Positions 7,964-16,823 of a stretch of DNA of 41,327 bases are shown here, in pieces (the first letter of the stretch is position 1; each line of letters starts with the position of its first letter). The stretch is taken from NCBI GenBank assembly GCA_016290145.1, contig JAEESX010000005.1, positions 1-41,327 on the forward strand, in the 5' to 3' direction. This DNA comes from Caryophanales bacterium. GTDB lineage: Bacteria; Bacillota_I; Bacilli_A; RFN20; CAG-826. The position numbers and the translations under genes were made by a program. The notes under the pieces were generated by a model. The model was not told the DNA's origin, made no database searches, and saw nothing but the letters and a program-made list of their open reading frames with translations.

Positions 7964-9799
7964 TTAAGCGTTGTTGTCGCCTTTTTTGGTGAAGTCGGCA
8001 TCGACGACATCATCTGGGTTGCTACCGGCAGGTTGATCGCCGCTATTATTTGCTGCGGCACCTTGGTTAGCTTGTTGTTGTTGCATATAAGCAGCGGCTT
8101 GTTCTAATTCACCGATACGTTTCTTGAGTGTTTCCATATCGTTGTTATCTAAAGCAGTCTTTAACTCATCTCTTAATTTTTGAGTTTGTTCTTTTTGTGC
8201 TGGATCCATAGAATCGCCTTTTTCTCTCATAGCAGCGTCGATATCATTAATAAATGATTCGGCTTTATTCTTGAGTTCGGTTTCTTCTTTTCTCTTATTA
8301 TCGGCTTCAGCGTTTTCTTCTGCTTCACGGACCATTCTGTCGATGTCTTCTTTGCTTAAACCATTAGAACCAGAAATTGTGATATTTTGTTCTTTTTGTG
8401 TGTCTAAGTCTTTAGCGGAGACTTTAACGATACCGTTAACGTCGATAGAGAATGTAACTTCAATTCTTGGTTCACCTCTACGTGCTGGTTTAATACCAGT
8501 TAATTGGAAGTGACCTAATAATTTGTTATCGTGGGCCATTGGACGTTCGCCTTGATAGACCATAATGTCAACGGCTGGTTGATTATCCGCAGCGGTAGAG
8601 AAGATTTGACTCTTTGTGGTTGGAATTGTGGTATTACGTGGAATAAGTGGAGTCATAACTTCACCTAATGTTTCGATACCTAAGGTTAATGGGGTAACGT
8701 CTAGTAAGACGACATCCTTAACATCACCACTGACAACACCACCTTGGTAGGCAGCACCGATAGAGACAGCTTCATCTGGGTTAACGGATAAGTTTGGTGT
8801 CTTACCAGTTAATTGTTTGACGAGTTCTTGGACAGCTGGCATACGGATGGAACCACCGATTAAGAGAACTTGGTTGAGTTCGTTTGCACCCATATGAGCA
8901 TCGGCTAATGCTCTTCTAACTGGTTCTTCACATCTCTTTAAGAGATGACGTGTTAAGTCTTGGAATTTAGCTCTTGTTAATGTGGTCTCAAAGTTAACTG
9001 GGCCCGCACTTGTCATAGAGATAAATGGTAAGGAGATAACTGTTTCTGTTAAAGCGGATAATTCAATCTTGGCTTTTTCAGCAGCTTCTCTAATTCTTTG
9101 TAATGAAGCTTTGTCGGTAATATCGACATTTGTTTCAATCTTGATTTGGGCTTTAATCCAATCAGCGACGACTTGATCCCAGTCATCACCACCGAGTTTG
9201 TTATCACCAGCGGTAGAAATAACTTCGAATGTACCATCACCGATATCGAGGATGGAGACGTCGAATGTACCACCACCTAAGTCAAAGACTAAGATTTTCT
9301 CGGATTTTTCATTTTCTAAGCCATACGCTAAAGCGGCGGCTGTTGGTTCGTTAATAATACGGACAACTTCTAAGCCAGCGATTTGGCCAGCATCTTTAGT
9401 TGCTTGACGTTGTGCGTCGTTGAAGTATGCAGGAACGGTAATAACGGCTTTTTGGATTTTTTGACCGATATTCTTTTCGGCATAGTTCTTCATATATGCG
9501 AGAACCTTCGCAGAGATTTCTTGTGGAGTGAAATCCTTATTGATGCAGTTGATATGGACCTTTTCAGCAGTACCCATTTTTCTCTTAATGGAACTGACTG
9601 TGTCTGGATTCATAACTGCTTGTCTTTTGGCAGCGTTACCAACGATTTCTTCACCACTTGCTTTGAAAGCAACGACGGATGGAGTTGTTGGGGTTCCTTC
9701 TGGGTTTGGGATGACCTTAACGGTGCCATCGGCTTGTAAATAACTCACGACGGAGTTTGTTGTACCTAAATCGATACCTAAGATAATTTCTTTTGCCAT
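7964..9799 (-). CDS. dnaK: chaperone DnaK (Hsp70)
   Basis: ATP-driven chaperone that folds and refolds proteins with DnaJ and GrpE. The 611-residue length and architecture are typical. The actin-like ATPase domain opens with [11 protein letters not shown], has the VPAYF and [10 protein letters not shown] phosphate-binding segments, and ends in the LIGGS region. The linker [16 protein letters not shown] leads to the substrate-binding domain, and a Gln/Asn-rich tail ends in [13 protein letters not shown] 8 nt upstream fixes the start. It is regulated with the operon through the CIRCE sites upstream of hrcA. Confidence 0.99.
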   Translation of the reverse strand: MAKEIILGIDLGTTNSVVSYLQADGTVKVIPNPEGTPTTPSVVAFKASGEEIVGNAAKRQAVMNPDTVSSIKRKMGTAEKVHINCINKDFTPQEISAKVLAYMKNYAEKNIGQKIQKAVITVPAYFNDAQRQATKDAGQIAGLEVVRIINEPTAAALAYGLENEKSEKILVFDLGGGTFDVSILDIGDGTFEVISTAGDNKLGGDDWDQVVADWIKAQIKIETNVDITDKASLQRIREAAEKAKIELSALTETVISLPFISMTSAGPVNFETTLTRAKFQDLTRHLLKRCEEPVRRALADAHMGANELNQVLLIGGSIRMPAVQELVKQLTGKTPNLSVNPDEAVSIGAAYQGGVVSGDVKDVVLLDVTPLTLGIETLGEVMTPLIPRNTTIPTTKSQIFSTAADNQPAVDIMVYQGERPMAHDNKLLGHFQLTGIKPARRGEPRIEVTFSIDVNGIVKVSAKDLDTQKEQNITISGSNGLSKEDIDRMVREAEENAEADNKRKEETELKNKAESFINDIDAAMREKGDSMDPAQKEQTQKLRDELKTALDNNDMETLKKRIGELEQAAAYMQQQQANQGAAANNSGDQPAGSNPDDVVDADFTKKGDNNA

Positions 9800-9816
9800 A
9801 ATTATTTCCTCCTTAT

Positions 9817-10392
9817 TTATGCATCGGTTTTTTCTTCTTTGTTTTCTTTGTGTTTGACGCTAACAGTAACATTAGCAGGTCTAATTAAGCGATCATGGAG
9901 CTTATATCCTTTAACGTGGACATCAACGATAACGTTTTCTTCTCCTTCGCTTTCCACTGTTTCCACAACTTGCATTGTGTCGGCGGAGAACTTATCTCCC
10001 ACCTTTGGTGATATTTCTGTTACACCTTCGTTTTCTAACGCAGCCACTAAGTTGCGGTAGATATATTGGAATCCAATTAGATAATTCTTCAAGTTTGGAT
10101 CTGTTGGTTCATTCTTTAGAACTGCGAAGAAGCTATCTAGCACTGGAAGTAATTCATCAACGAATCCTTCAGCGCGGTATTTCATCGCGGACATGTGGTC
10201 CTTTTCTAATTGTTTTCTTAAGTTTTGCGTATCAGCGTAGGCACGGAAGTATTCATTTTTCCAGTGCTCAGCATCCGCTTTCGCTTTTTCCTTCTCTTCT
10301 TCTAATTTATGAAGTTTCTTTTGGAAGGATTTACGGGGATTCTCTTTTTCTAGAACTTCTTGTTCTAATTCTTCTTCATTAGGCATCCTCAT
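9817..10392 (-). CDS. grpE: nucleotide exchange factor GrpE
   Basis: Releases ADP from DnaK. An N-terminal acidic/basic coiled coil (to about residue 75) precedes the conserved [13 protein letters not shown] and [13 protein letters not shown] segments of the C-terminal beta domain. Length (about 191) is normal. In-frame ATGs occur at 10395, 10392 and 10386. AAAGGAGG lies 2, 5 and 11 nt before them, which favours 10392. The start lies inside the end of hrcA (about 14 nt overlap), so translation is coupled. Confidence 0.94.
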   Translation of the reverse strand: MRMPNEEELEQEVLEKENPRKSFQKKLHKLEEEKEKAKADAEHWKNEYFRAYADTQNLRKQLEKDHMSAMKYRAEGFVDELLPVLDSFFAVLKNEPTDPNLKNYLIGFQYIYRNLVAALENEGVTEISPKVGDKFSADTMQVVETVESEGEENVIVDVHVKGYKLHDRLIRPANVTVSVKHKENKEEKTDA

Positions 10393-11404
10393 CATTTCCT
10401 CCTTTACTTAAATCATCGAAATATTTATTTAACTCTTCTGCGATGTACTCTAAGGCAGAGAGGGCTTTGTCATAATCCATTCTTGTTGGACCAAGTAATG
10501 TAATGGAGCTTTCATCACCATCACCAATCTTGATCTTTGTGGTCACCATTGAGACATCAGGATTTGTTTCACCAATGTTGATTTCCACTTTTTGGTCTTT
10601 TTTGCCGGCTTCTTTGAAGACTGACTTATCATTTAATAACTTGAAGACTTCTTGAAGTTTCTCGGCGTCGTTTTTGAACTCTGGTTGATTGAATAATTCT
10701 TCTCTTCCATATAAGCTCAAGCGGTCACCAGCGAATCTAATGAATGTTTCAAGCAAAGCTTGGTAAACGATATCATGAGAGACAACGTAATCGCTGAGGA
10801 CTGGTTTCAAGGCTTCCATCTTAGGAACTAAATCGCTAACTGGTGTGCCTTTTAATCTATCGTTTAAGATCTTCACACAATCAACAACTTCATTAGCTTT
10901 AATTGTGTTAGGAACGATGAATGTTTTGTTTTCAACATATCCTTTATCGGTAACGAACACCGCTGTTAAGGTGTTATCACTGATTTGGATAAGTTGGACG
11001 TTTGCGAGTCTTTCAACATTACCGCTATTTCCGGTGACGACAGACACTAAGTTAGTCATATGAGATAAAATCTCACAACTCTCTTTAATGACTTCTTCAA
11101 CGGATTGAATCTTTTGTTCTAGAACCACTTGTAACGAATTCTTTAATGATTCATCGATGCTTCTATCACGTAGGTGTTCGCAGTAATATCTATAACCTTT
11201 AGAAGAAGGAACGCGGCCGGAACTGCTATGGGTCTTTTCGATGAATCCCATTTTTTCAAGGGCAAACATCTCATTTCTGATTGTCGCGGATGAATATGGA
11301 AGGTGATATTCTTCGATAAGGGTATGACTACCAATTGGTTGAGCATTCTTGATGAAGTATTCAACAATGTATTTAAGAATCAAATCACTTCTTGTTAAAC
11401 CCAT
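10379..11404 (-). CDS. hrcA: heat-inducible transcription repressor HrcA
   Basis: Repressor of class I heat-shock genes, acting at CIRCE operators and depending on GroE for folding in relatives. The N-terminal winged helix (SSATIRNEMFALEKMGFIEKTHSSSGR) and the GAF-like and inserted dimerisation domains are recognisable; 341 residues is the family length. AAGGAGG seven nt upstream supports the start. Two CIRCE-like sites flank its promoter, so it is autoregulated together with grpE, dnaK and dnaJ. Confidence 0.97.
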   Translation of the reverse strand: MGLTRSDLILKYIVEYFIKNAQPIGSHTLIEEYHLPYSSATIRNEMFALEKMGFIEKTHSSSGRVPSSKGYRYYCEHLRDRSIDESLKNSLQVVLEQKIQSVEEVIKESCEILSHMTNLVSVVTGNSGNVERLANVQLIQISDNTLTAVFVTDKGYVENKTFIVPNTIKANEVVDCVKILNDRLKGTPVSDLVPKMEALKPVLSDYVVSHDIVYQALLETFIRFAGDRLSLYGREELFNQPEFKNDAEKLQEVFKLLNDKSVFKEAGKKDQKVEINIGETNPDVSMVTTKIKIGDGDESSITLLGPTRMDYDKALSALEYIAEELNKYFDDLSKGGNDEDA

Positions 11405-11420
11405 ATGTTTTCCTCCTTAT

Positions 11421-11447
11421 TTAGCACTCTTTTCTTCTAACTGCTAA
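11421..11447 (-). promoter_or_regulatory. CIRCE operator 1
   Basis: On the plus strand TTAGCACTC, nine nt, AACTGCTAA. This matches the HrcA site TTAGCACTC-N9-GAGTGCTAA fully in one half and at 7 of 9 positions in the other. It lies downstream of the -10, between the transcription start and the hrcA ribosome site. Confidence 0.85.
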
Positions 11448-11451
11448 CTAT

Positions 11452-11479
11452 ATTTTAGCGAAATGATTAGCACTGTCAA
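11452..11479 (-). promoter_or_regulatory. sigma-A promoter of the hrcA-grpE-dnaK-dnaJ operon
   Basis: A perfect TTGACA (11474-11479) and TAAAAT (11452-11457) stand 16 bp apart on the minus strand. The -35 lies within CIRCE 2 and the start region abuts CIRCE 1, so HrcA would block polymerase from both sides. Confidence 0.85.
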
Positions 11480-11493
11480 TAATAAACTGCTAA
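11467..11493 (-). promoter_or_regulatory. CIRCE operator 2
   Basis: TTAGCACTG, nine nt, AACTGCTAA: the correct CIRCE geometry with degenerate inner bases. It overlaps the -35 box of the hrcA promoter. Confidence 0.8.
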
Positions 11494-11516
11494 AAAAGTG
11501 CAATATTTCATGCACT
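11492..11516 (-). terminator. intrinsic terminator after the RDD gene
   Basis: On the minus strand AGTGCA (11511-11516), an 8-nt loop and TGCACT (11497-11502) are followed by six T. It separates the lepA-side genes from the heat-shock operon. Confidence 0.85.
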
Positions 11517-11554
11517 CTTTCAAAACTATATAAATATAAATATAAATAAGGATT

Positions 11555-11962
11555 TTAAATACGTGTATCGATAGCAAACGAGTCGCTTAATCTATCAATA
11601 ACACCACGTTCTGTACGGTTCTTAAGGAAGTAAATGAGGTCGAAAAACACAAATATAAGTGTGGATTCACTACCTGATCTCACCAGTGCTTGCTTAAACG
11701 ATAATTTCTTACCATCGCTTGCGACATATCTTACACCCATAATCGCGGAACCCACTGTGTATCCACGAGTAAGCACCAAGATGAATAAATCGTTAATAAA
11801 GGAAAAGACAAAAGCGATTCCTAAAGAAATAAGAATATAAGCGTAAACTGGCCAACTTAACAAAGTTAAAAATGGAATACTACAAGCAAAACCTGTAGCA
11901 AGATAGAAGAATAAGTTAATGATATAAGCCCACACTCTTTTGGCTAATCTTGCGGTTTCCAT
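11555..11962 (-). CDS. RDD-family small membrane protein
   Basis: 135 residues with membrane helices near 10-28, 32-52 and 98-112. The signature Arg-Asp positions of the RDD family are partly visible at the ends (LAKRVWAYIINLF near the start and RGVIDRLSDS near the C-terminus). RDD proteins are membrane proteins mostly of unknown role; some have been proposed as ion antiporters. The ATG overlaps the hemW stop by one base (TAATG), so it is coupled to hemW. It is followed by a clear terminator. Confidence 0.75.
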   Translation of the reverse strand: METARLAKRVWAYIINLFFYLATGFACSIPFLTLLSWPVYAYILISLGIAFVFSFINDLFILVLTRGYTVGSAIMGVRYVASDGKKLSFKQALVRSGSESTLIFVFFDLIYFLKNRTERGVIDRLSDSFAIDTRI

Positions 11963-13080
11963 TATTCACTTAACTCCATAATTATCTGGTCTAGTACCAT
12001 CATACCATCATAAGTCGGATAAACGCGATCTTCAGTTAACACTAATAATTTCTCATTTACTAACCTACTAATCGCGTCTCTATGGTCTGTTAAAAAGTCT
12101 CTTTTGAAACGGAAAATATAATCTTTGAACTCGATCCCACGATTTGTTCTGAGATTAAGCATCAAATAATAGAGTAAGTCATCCTGGTATGTGACATGTT
12201 CTTCTTCATCGCGGTATTCACCAGCATTATATTTGCTAATACTTTTAGTATTTACGTATCTAATATCTTCAATATATCCCGCCGCTCCCATACCGAATCC
12301 ATAATAATGTTCGTCTTTCCAGTATGTGAGATTGTGTTTGCTTTCTTTGTCTGGTTTTGCCCAATTAGAGATTTCATAATGAACAAATCCATTTTCCTTA
12401 AGGAATTCTTCTGCATAGTCATATAATTCACGAGACAATTCTTCTTTCGGTTCTTTAATTCCCCTAATGAAGAACATCGTATTTGGATGAACTGTCAGAC
12501 TATAGCAGGAGATATGATCCACTCCGAGACCGACAACATTTGTTAAATCTTCCTTGAATTGTTCTTTTTGAACGCCAGGAAGGCCGATAATCAAATCGAC
12601 GTTTAAGTTATCAAAACCAACTTTACGGGCTAAGGACACGGCTGTTTTAGCATCTTCAAAAGTATGCTTTCTACCGATCTTTTGTAAAATCTCATCATTT
12701 GTGGTTTGAACACCAAGAGAGATTCTATTCACACCATACTCTTTCATGAGTTCTAACTTTTCTTTAGAAAGAGATTCAGGGTTAGCTTCAAAAGTATATT
12801 CTTCGACTTGGTTTGTATATGGTTTGATTATTTTTAATAATTCCAAGAACAAATCATCATCTAACGCTGTGGGAGTTCCACCTCCGACATAGATGGTCTT
12901 AATTGTGTCTTGGATATTGTAAGATTCCATCTCCTTCTTTAAAGAAGATAGATATTTTTCTCCGAATAAACGAAAATACTGCAACTTTGGAAAGTCACAG
13001 TAATCGCATATATGCTGACAAAATGGAATATGTATGTAAATGGCTGTTACCGGCCTATTTTTCTTCCTTTGTGTTAGCAT
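11962..13080 (-). CDS. hemW: HemW, radical SAM heme chaperone-like protein
   Basis: Radical SAM protein of the HemN/HemW family. The cluster motif CxxxCxxC is C21-QHI-C25-DY-C28, followed by GGGTPTAL near residue 62 and a C-terminal HemN domain. The single-cysteine context and the lepA-hemW-hrcA order mark HemW, which binds heme and inserts it into respiratory proteins, rather than the oxidase HemN. ATGs also occur at 13110 and 13104. I favour 13080 because family members begin just before IYIHIPFC. The start then overlaps the upstream small gene by 26 nt. No heme enzyme is visible in this window. Confidence 0.88.
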   Translation of the reverse strand: MLTQRKKNRPVTAIYIHIPFCQHICDYCDFPKLQYFRLFGEKYLSSLKKEMESYNIQDTIKTIYVGGGTPTALDDDLFLELLKIIKPYTNQVEEYTFEANPESLSKEKLELMKEYGVNRISLGVQTTNDEILQKIGRKHTFEDAKTAVSLARKVGFDNLNVDLIIGLPGVQKEQFKEDLTNVVGLGVDHISCYSLTVHPNTMFFIRGIKEPKEELSRELYDYAEEFLKENGFVHYEISNWAKPDKESKHNLTYWKDEHYYGFGMGAAGYIEDIRYVNTKSISKYNAGEYRDEEEHVTYQDDLLYYLMLNLRTNRGIEFKDYIFRFKRDFLTDHRDAISRLVNEKLLVLTEDRVYPTYDGMMVLDQIIMELSE

Positions 13081-13348
13081 TTTCTTCCACTTCGTCGGTT
13101 TCATCGTCATTTTGACGATAACCGGAAATTTCTTTTGCTACTTCTTCGTCTTCCACAGGTTGGAGGATACGGTCTAATTCTTCTTTAGCGTAGTCTTGTT
13201 CGGTTTTTTGTTCTTTGTTCTCATCTTTTAATCTTGGTCTGAGCAATCTATAAATGATGAATGCTAAGATTGCGATGACTGCGAATGCGCCGACAACGAT
13301 TAATAAAATGATAAATGGTTGGTCAATTCCGCCGTTTGCTAATACCAT
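13055..13348 (-). CDS. small single-pass membrane protein, unknown function
   Basis: 97 residues: a short outside N-terminus (MVLANGGIDQP), one strong membrane helix (about 12-34), a basic stop-transfer stretch (RLLRPRLK), then a highly charged Glu/Lys-rich cytoplasmic tail. I do not recognise a family. AGGAGG (13357-13362) gives a good ribosome site and overlaps the stop codon of the upstream Fic-like gene, so the two are translated as a pair. The 3' end overlaps hemW. A membrane tether or partner for the Fic-like protein is a reasonable guess from the coupling only. Confidence 0.7.
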   Translation of the reverse strand: MVLANGGIDQPFIILLIVVGAFAVIAILAFIIYRLLRPRLKDENKEQKTEQDYAKEELDRILQPVEDEEVAKEISGYRQNDDETDEVEENANTKEEK

Positions 13349-13360
13349 AATTCATTCCTC

Positions 13361-14878
13361 CTATTTTCTTGGGATTGGTGTGTAGATGAATTTCTTATTA
13401 CTGCTATCTTTACGATAGTAACCGAGTTCCACGAGATGATCCATCGCGGTTCTGGCTGTTTCATAAACACAACCTATCATACGCTTATATTGCGCGATTG
13501 TATAACTTTTTCCGAGTGTGCAGTGTCTGGCATAGAAGCGTGCTTCATGCTTTCTAAGAGATGGGTCAAGTTCTAGTAAGTGTTGTTCTAAACGGAGAGC
13601 TTGTTTCTCATCGATTGCTGGTGGGATGTAAGCCACAGCGATTTGTTCTTGTTGACTAACTGGTTCTTCTTGAGGAACTGGTTGCACGACTGGTTTAACT
13701 TCTTCAACCTTTGGTTGTTCAACGACTACTTGTGGTTGAGGAGCTGGTTGAACTGGTGCTGGAGCAGGTTGCACAGGTGTTGGTTGAACAGGTGTGACAT
13801 ATACTGGAGCAGGCGCTGGTTCTGGTTCGTTAATAACATCAAACAAGGATTGTTGAACACTTTGTGTTGGTGCTGATTTATCTTCTCTATAGAAATCTTG
13901 TTTCATTGTGGTGGCTTTCATTTCAGCGATGAAATTGAATAAGTCATCACATTTGCCTTCCATTTGCTTTAAGGCAAAGTTCACGAAATATGTGGTATCG
14001 CAGGTCTTTTGAACTTCAACGAATAAACGTGTGATTTCTTCTTGTTGTTCAACGAGTAAGGATTCGAGTGGTAATAAAACACCGAGTTCACTGAGACCAT
14101 CGTGAGCAAGAATTGCTTTAGCAATGAGTAATGCGACTTCGTCAGAGAATGTTGAAAATGGTCTGATGTAGTTAATGTAATAGTAAGCGATAGAGGCTTT
14201 TGTGGCAGCGCTTAATGTGGAAGTTGAGATAAATGTGAATAAGCTATCCATCATGCCTTCGATTAAGTACACTGGTGCGCTTGTATAAATGCGATCGATA
14301 AGAACTCTGTTTTCGCGGTTCGCATCTTCAGTTGTTCTATAGAAAGATGTTAATTCGCTTGTGCCTAATAAACGGGAATAGATTTCCGCTAAGAAGTCGA
14401 CATCAATTGTATTAACGTGATATCTTTTAACATAGTTAAGTGCATCGAGATATCTGCTTAAGATTCTCACATCTGGAGAAACTTCTTTGATATCACCATG
14501 GATCAATGAACGAATGTAGTTATCACTGGCTTCACATTGGTGTTCAGCAGCAACTTGTTTTAAACATCTAATTAAGCATTCATCTTCGAATCTATTGACT
14601 TCACCATTGGTGACACTTAAACGAGATTGTTCTTTCATTAAACGGATGAGTTTCATATCCGCGGAGTTAACTAAAGCGTTAATTGATGGACAGAAGCACA
14701 CCACTAATTGGTTCTTCTCGATACTCTTGATTGATAAGTATCTGTTGTAGCTAGCACGATAATTAAGGATGTTGCTCCAAATGTTATCGAACATAGACAT
14801 CTTAAGTTCTTTACCGACTTCGGACTTGGTTGCATATTTTCCTTCGGTAAAACGAATCGCTAATTCATTACTTGGCAT
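13361..14878 (-). CDS. Fic-like protein with degenerate active site, Pro-rich linker and winged helix
   Basis: 505 residues. The first 340 follow the Fic-protein layout: a helical N-terminal region, then YYINYIRPFSTFSDEVALL where an active enzyme has HPFxxGNGRxxR. The catalytic His is Arg and the GNGR loop is lost, so AMP transfer is not expected. A linker at about 370-430 is rich in PxP, VQPAP and EEV. The last 80 residues look like the winged helix often found at the end of Fic proteins (YTIAQYKRMIGCVYETARTAMDHLVELGYY). The longer frame to 14935 runs into the lepA terminator; GAGAGG 8 nt before 14878 supports this start. It lies between lepA and hemW and is coupled to the small membrane protein. 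DNA-binding regulation is inferred. Confidence 0.65.
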   Translation of the reverse strand: MPSNELAIRFTEGKYATKSEVGKELKMSMFDNIWSNILNYRASYNRYLSIKSIEKNQLVVCFCPSINALVNSADMKLIRLMKEQSRLSVTNGEVNRFEDECLIRCLKQVAAEHQCEASDNYIRSLIHGDIKEVSPDVRILSRYLDALNYVKRYHVNTIDVDFLAEIYSRLLGTSELTSFYRTTEDANRENRVLIDRIYTSAPVYLIEGMMDSLFTFISTSTLSAATKASIAYYYINYIRPFSTFSDEVALLIAKAILAHDGLSELGVLLPLESLLVEQQEEITRLFVEVQKTCDTTYFVNFALKQMEGKCDDLFNFIAEMKATTMKQDFYREDKSAPTQSVQQSLFDVINEPEPAPAPVYVTPVQPTPVQPAPAPVQPAPQPQVVVEQPKVEEVKPVVQPVPQEEPVSQQEQIAVAYIPPAIDEKQALRLEQHLLELDPSLRKHEARFYARHCTLGKSYTIAQYKRMIGCVYETARTAMDHLVELGYYRKDSSNKKFIYTPIPRK

Positions 14879-14899
14879 AAAACGTACCTCTCTACGTGC

Positions 14900-14929
14900 A
14901 TTATAAAATAAAAAGCACCATAGGTGCAA
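14900..14929 (-). promoter_or_regulatory. promoter of the Fic-like gene, nested in the lepA terminator
   Basis: TATAAT (14900-14905) with a weak TTGCAC (14924-14929) 18 bp upstream. The predicted transcript has a leader of about 15-20 nt carrying the Shine-Dalgarno. The upstream half coincides with the lepA terminator hairpin and U-run. Confidence 0.5.
14905..14927 (-). terminator. second hairpin after lepA
   Basis: GCACC-TAT-GGTGC (14915-14927) is followed on the minus strand by a run of five T and further T-rich sequence. The stem is short but well placed after lepA. Confidence 0.65.
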
Positions 14930-14947
14930 CAACAAAACTAAAAATGT

Positions 14948-14972
14948 ACTAATTTTTCACCAAAAAACTAGT
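14948..14972 (-). terminator. AT-rich hairpin touching the lepA stop codon
   Basis: ACTAGTTTTT (14963-14972) pairs with AAAAATTAGT (14948-14957) around a 5-nt loop, with one G-U pair. The first base of the stem is the last base of the lepA TAA. It has no strong U-run of its own and may protect the 3' end. Confidence 0.5.
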
Positions 14973-16786
14973 TAATCATCTTCTTCGTCAATCGATAAGA
15001 TTGACATGAACGCTTCTTGTGGGACTTCGACAGAGCCGATTTTCTTCATTCTCTTCTTGCCCTCTTTTTGTTTCTCTAAAAGCTTCTTTTTACGGGTGAT
15101 GTCACCACCATAACACTTCGCTAAAACGTCTTTTCTGACTGCTTTAACGTCGCATCTAGCAATGACCTTACCACCGATTGCGGCTTGGATTGGAATTTCA
15201 AATTGATGACGTGGAATAACTTCTTTTATTCTCCGAATAATGCCTAGTCCTCTATGATATGCACCAGGTCTATAAACGATGCTGCTTAAAGCATCCACGA
15301 CTGTGCCGTTGAGTAAAACATCAAGCTTAGCGAGATCGCCTTGCTTGTAATCTGAGAACTCATAGTCGAATGATGCATATCCTTTTGTATAGCTCTTTAG
15401 CTTATCAAAGAAATTGTAAACAATTTCAGATAATGGAAGCTCATAGGTAAGAATCATTCTTGTATCATCGAAATATTCTAAGTTGGTATAAATACCACGT
15501 CTCTCTTGGCAGAGTTCCATGATTGGACCAACGTATTCTTTTGGTGTCATAATGCTAGCTTTAACATATGGTTCTTCAATAGAAGAAATCTTGCTACCAT
15601 CAGGCATTTTAGCAGGGTTATCCAAATGTAAAACTGTACCATCTGTGAGGTTCACGTGATAAATAACGCTAGGTGCAGTTAAGATGAGGTCGAGATTATA
15701 TTCTCTTTCAAGTCTCTCTTGGACGATATCCATATGTAATAAACCTAAGAAACCACATCTAAAGCCAAAGCCTAAGGCTTGGCTTGTTTCAGCAACATAA
15801 TGTAAGGAAGCATCATTTAATGATAACTTCTCTAAGGCATCTTTTAAGGCCTGATAATCCCTACTATCAACTGGATATAAGCCACAGTAAACCATTGGGT
15901 TGATAACACGATAACCAGGTAAGGCTTCTGGGGTTGGATTATCAAATGATGTTACTGTATCACCAGGATGGACATCTTTGATGTCTTTAATTTGTCCGCA
16001 TAAATAACCGACCTGTCCAGCAGTTAATGTCTTAGTCTTAATTTCGTTTGGTGTTCTGATACCAACTTCGGTAACGACATAATCCTTGCCCGCTTGCATG
16101 AGTTTAATGTGATCACCCACGGAAACAGAACCATCTTTAATTCTAATAAGAATTACAACGCCTCTATATGGGTCATAATAACTATCAAAGATAAGCGCTT
16201 TTAATGGAGCGTTTTCATCGCCTGTTGGTGCAGGCACATTATGCACGATATATTCGAGCAATTCGTGAATATGGAAACCAGTCTTTGCAGAAACCTCAAC
16301 AGCGTTAGAACAATCGACGCCAATTCTTTGTTCGATTTCTTTTTTCGCCCATTCAGGCTGTGCGCTTGGTAAATCAACTTTGTTGATAACTGGTAAAATT
16401 TCTAAGTTATTGTCCACTGCTAAGTAGACATTCGCGAGTGTTTGCGCTTCTACGCCTTGTGTAGCGTCCACGACTAAAACCGCACCTTCGCATGCGGCTA
16501 AAGAACGTGATACTTCATAAGTGAAGTCAACATGCCCCGGAGTGTCGATGAGATTGAAGATATATTCTTCACCATCATCAGCTTTGTAACTTAGAGTTAC
16601 AGCGTTTAATTTAATGGTAATTCCTCTTTCTCTTTCTAAGTCCATAGAGTCGAGAATTTGGTCTTTCATTTCACGCGCTTCAATCGCGCCTGTGGATTCC
16701 AAAATACGATCCGCAAGTGTTGATTTGCCGTGATCGATGTGAGCAATGATAGAAAAGTTTCTAATTTTCTTTTGTTGGAAATCCAT
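14972..16786 (-). CDS. lepA: elongation factor 4 (LepA), ribosome-associated GTPase
   Basis: Translational GTPase that acts on stalled or assembling ribosomes. G1 is AHIDHGKST (15-23), G3 DTPGH, G4 NKVD. Domains II and III follow, then the LepA-specific C-terminal domain ending in [19 protein letters not shown]. The 604-residue length is typical. No Shine-Dalgarno precedes the ATG; TATAAT lies 9 nt upstream, predicting an almost leaderless message. lepA upstream of hemW and hrcA is the usual Firmicutes order. Confidence 0.98.
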   Translation of the reverse strand: MDFQQKKIRNFSIIAHIDHGKSTLADRILESTGAIEAREMKDQILDSMDLERERGITIKLNAVTLSYKADDGEEYIFNLIDTPGHVDFTYEVSRSLAACEGAVLVVDATQGVEAQTLANVYLAVDNNLEILPVINKVDLPSAQPEWAKKEIEQRIGVDCSNAVEVSAKTGFHIHELLEYIVHNVPAPTGDENAPLKALIFDSYYDPYRGVVILIRIKDGSVSVGDHIKLMQAGKDYVVTEVGIRTPNEIKTKTLTAGQVGYLCGQIKDIKDVHPGDTVTSFDNPTPEALPGYRVINPMVYCGLYPVDSRDYQALKDALEKLSLNDASLHYVAETSQALGFGFRCGFLGLLHMDIVQERLEREYNLDLILTAPSVIYHVNLTDGTVLHLDNPAKMPDGSKISSIEEPYVKASIMTPKEYVGPIMELCQERRGIYTNLEYFDDTRMILTYELPLSEIVYNFFDKLKSYTKGYASFDYEFSDYKQGDLAKLDVLLNGTVVDALSSIVYRPGAYHRGLGIIRRIKEVIPRHQFEIPIQAAIGGKVIARCDVKAVRKDVLAKCYGGDITRKKKLLEKQKEGKKRMKKIGSVEVPQEAFMSILSIDEEDD

Positions 16787-16795
16787 AATGTCTAA

Positions 16796-16823
16796 ATTAT
16801 ATCAATAATTTTTACTTATCAAA
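16796..16823 (-). promoter_or_regulatory. lepA promoter, near-leaderless
   Basis: TATAAT (16796-16801), TTTGAT (16818-16823) 16 bp upstream, and only 9 nt from the -10 to the ATG. The -35 overlaps the last codons of the helicase gene. Confidence 0.55.

Noticed and set aside
13601-13876. Plus-strand Trp-rich frame inside the Fic-like gene
   Set aside because: It is the antisense image of the Pro/Gln-rich linker, without a ribosome site or promoter.
14879-14935. Longer start for the Fic-like gene
   Set aside because: The extra 19 codons run through the -10 box and the T-run of the lepA terminator and have no ribosome site; GAGAGG before 14878 fits better.
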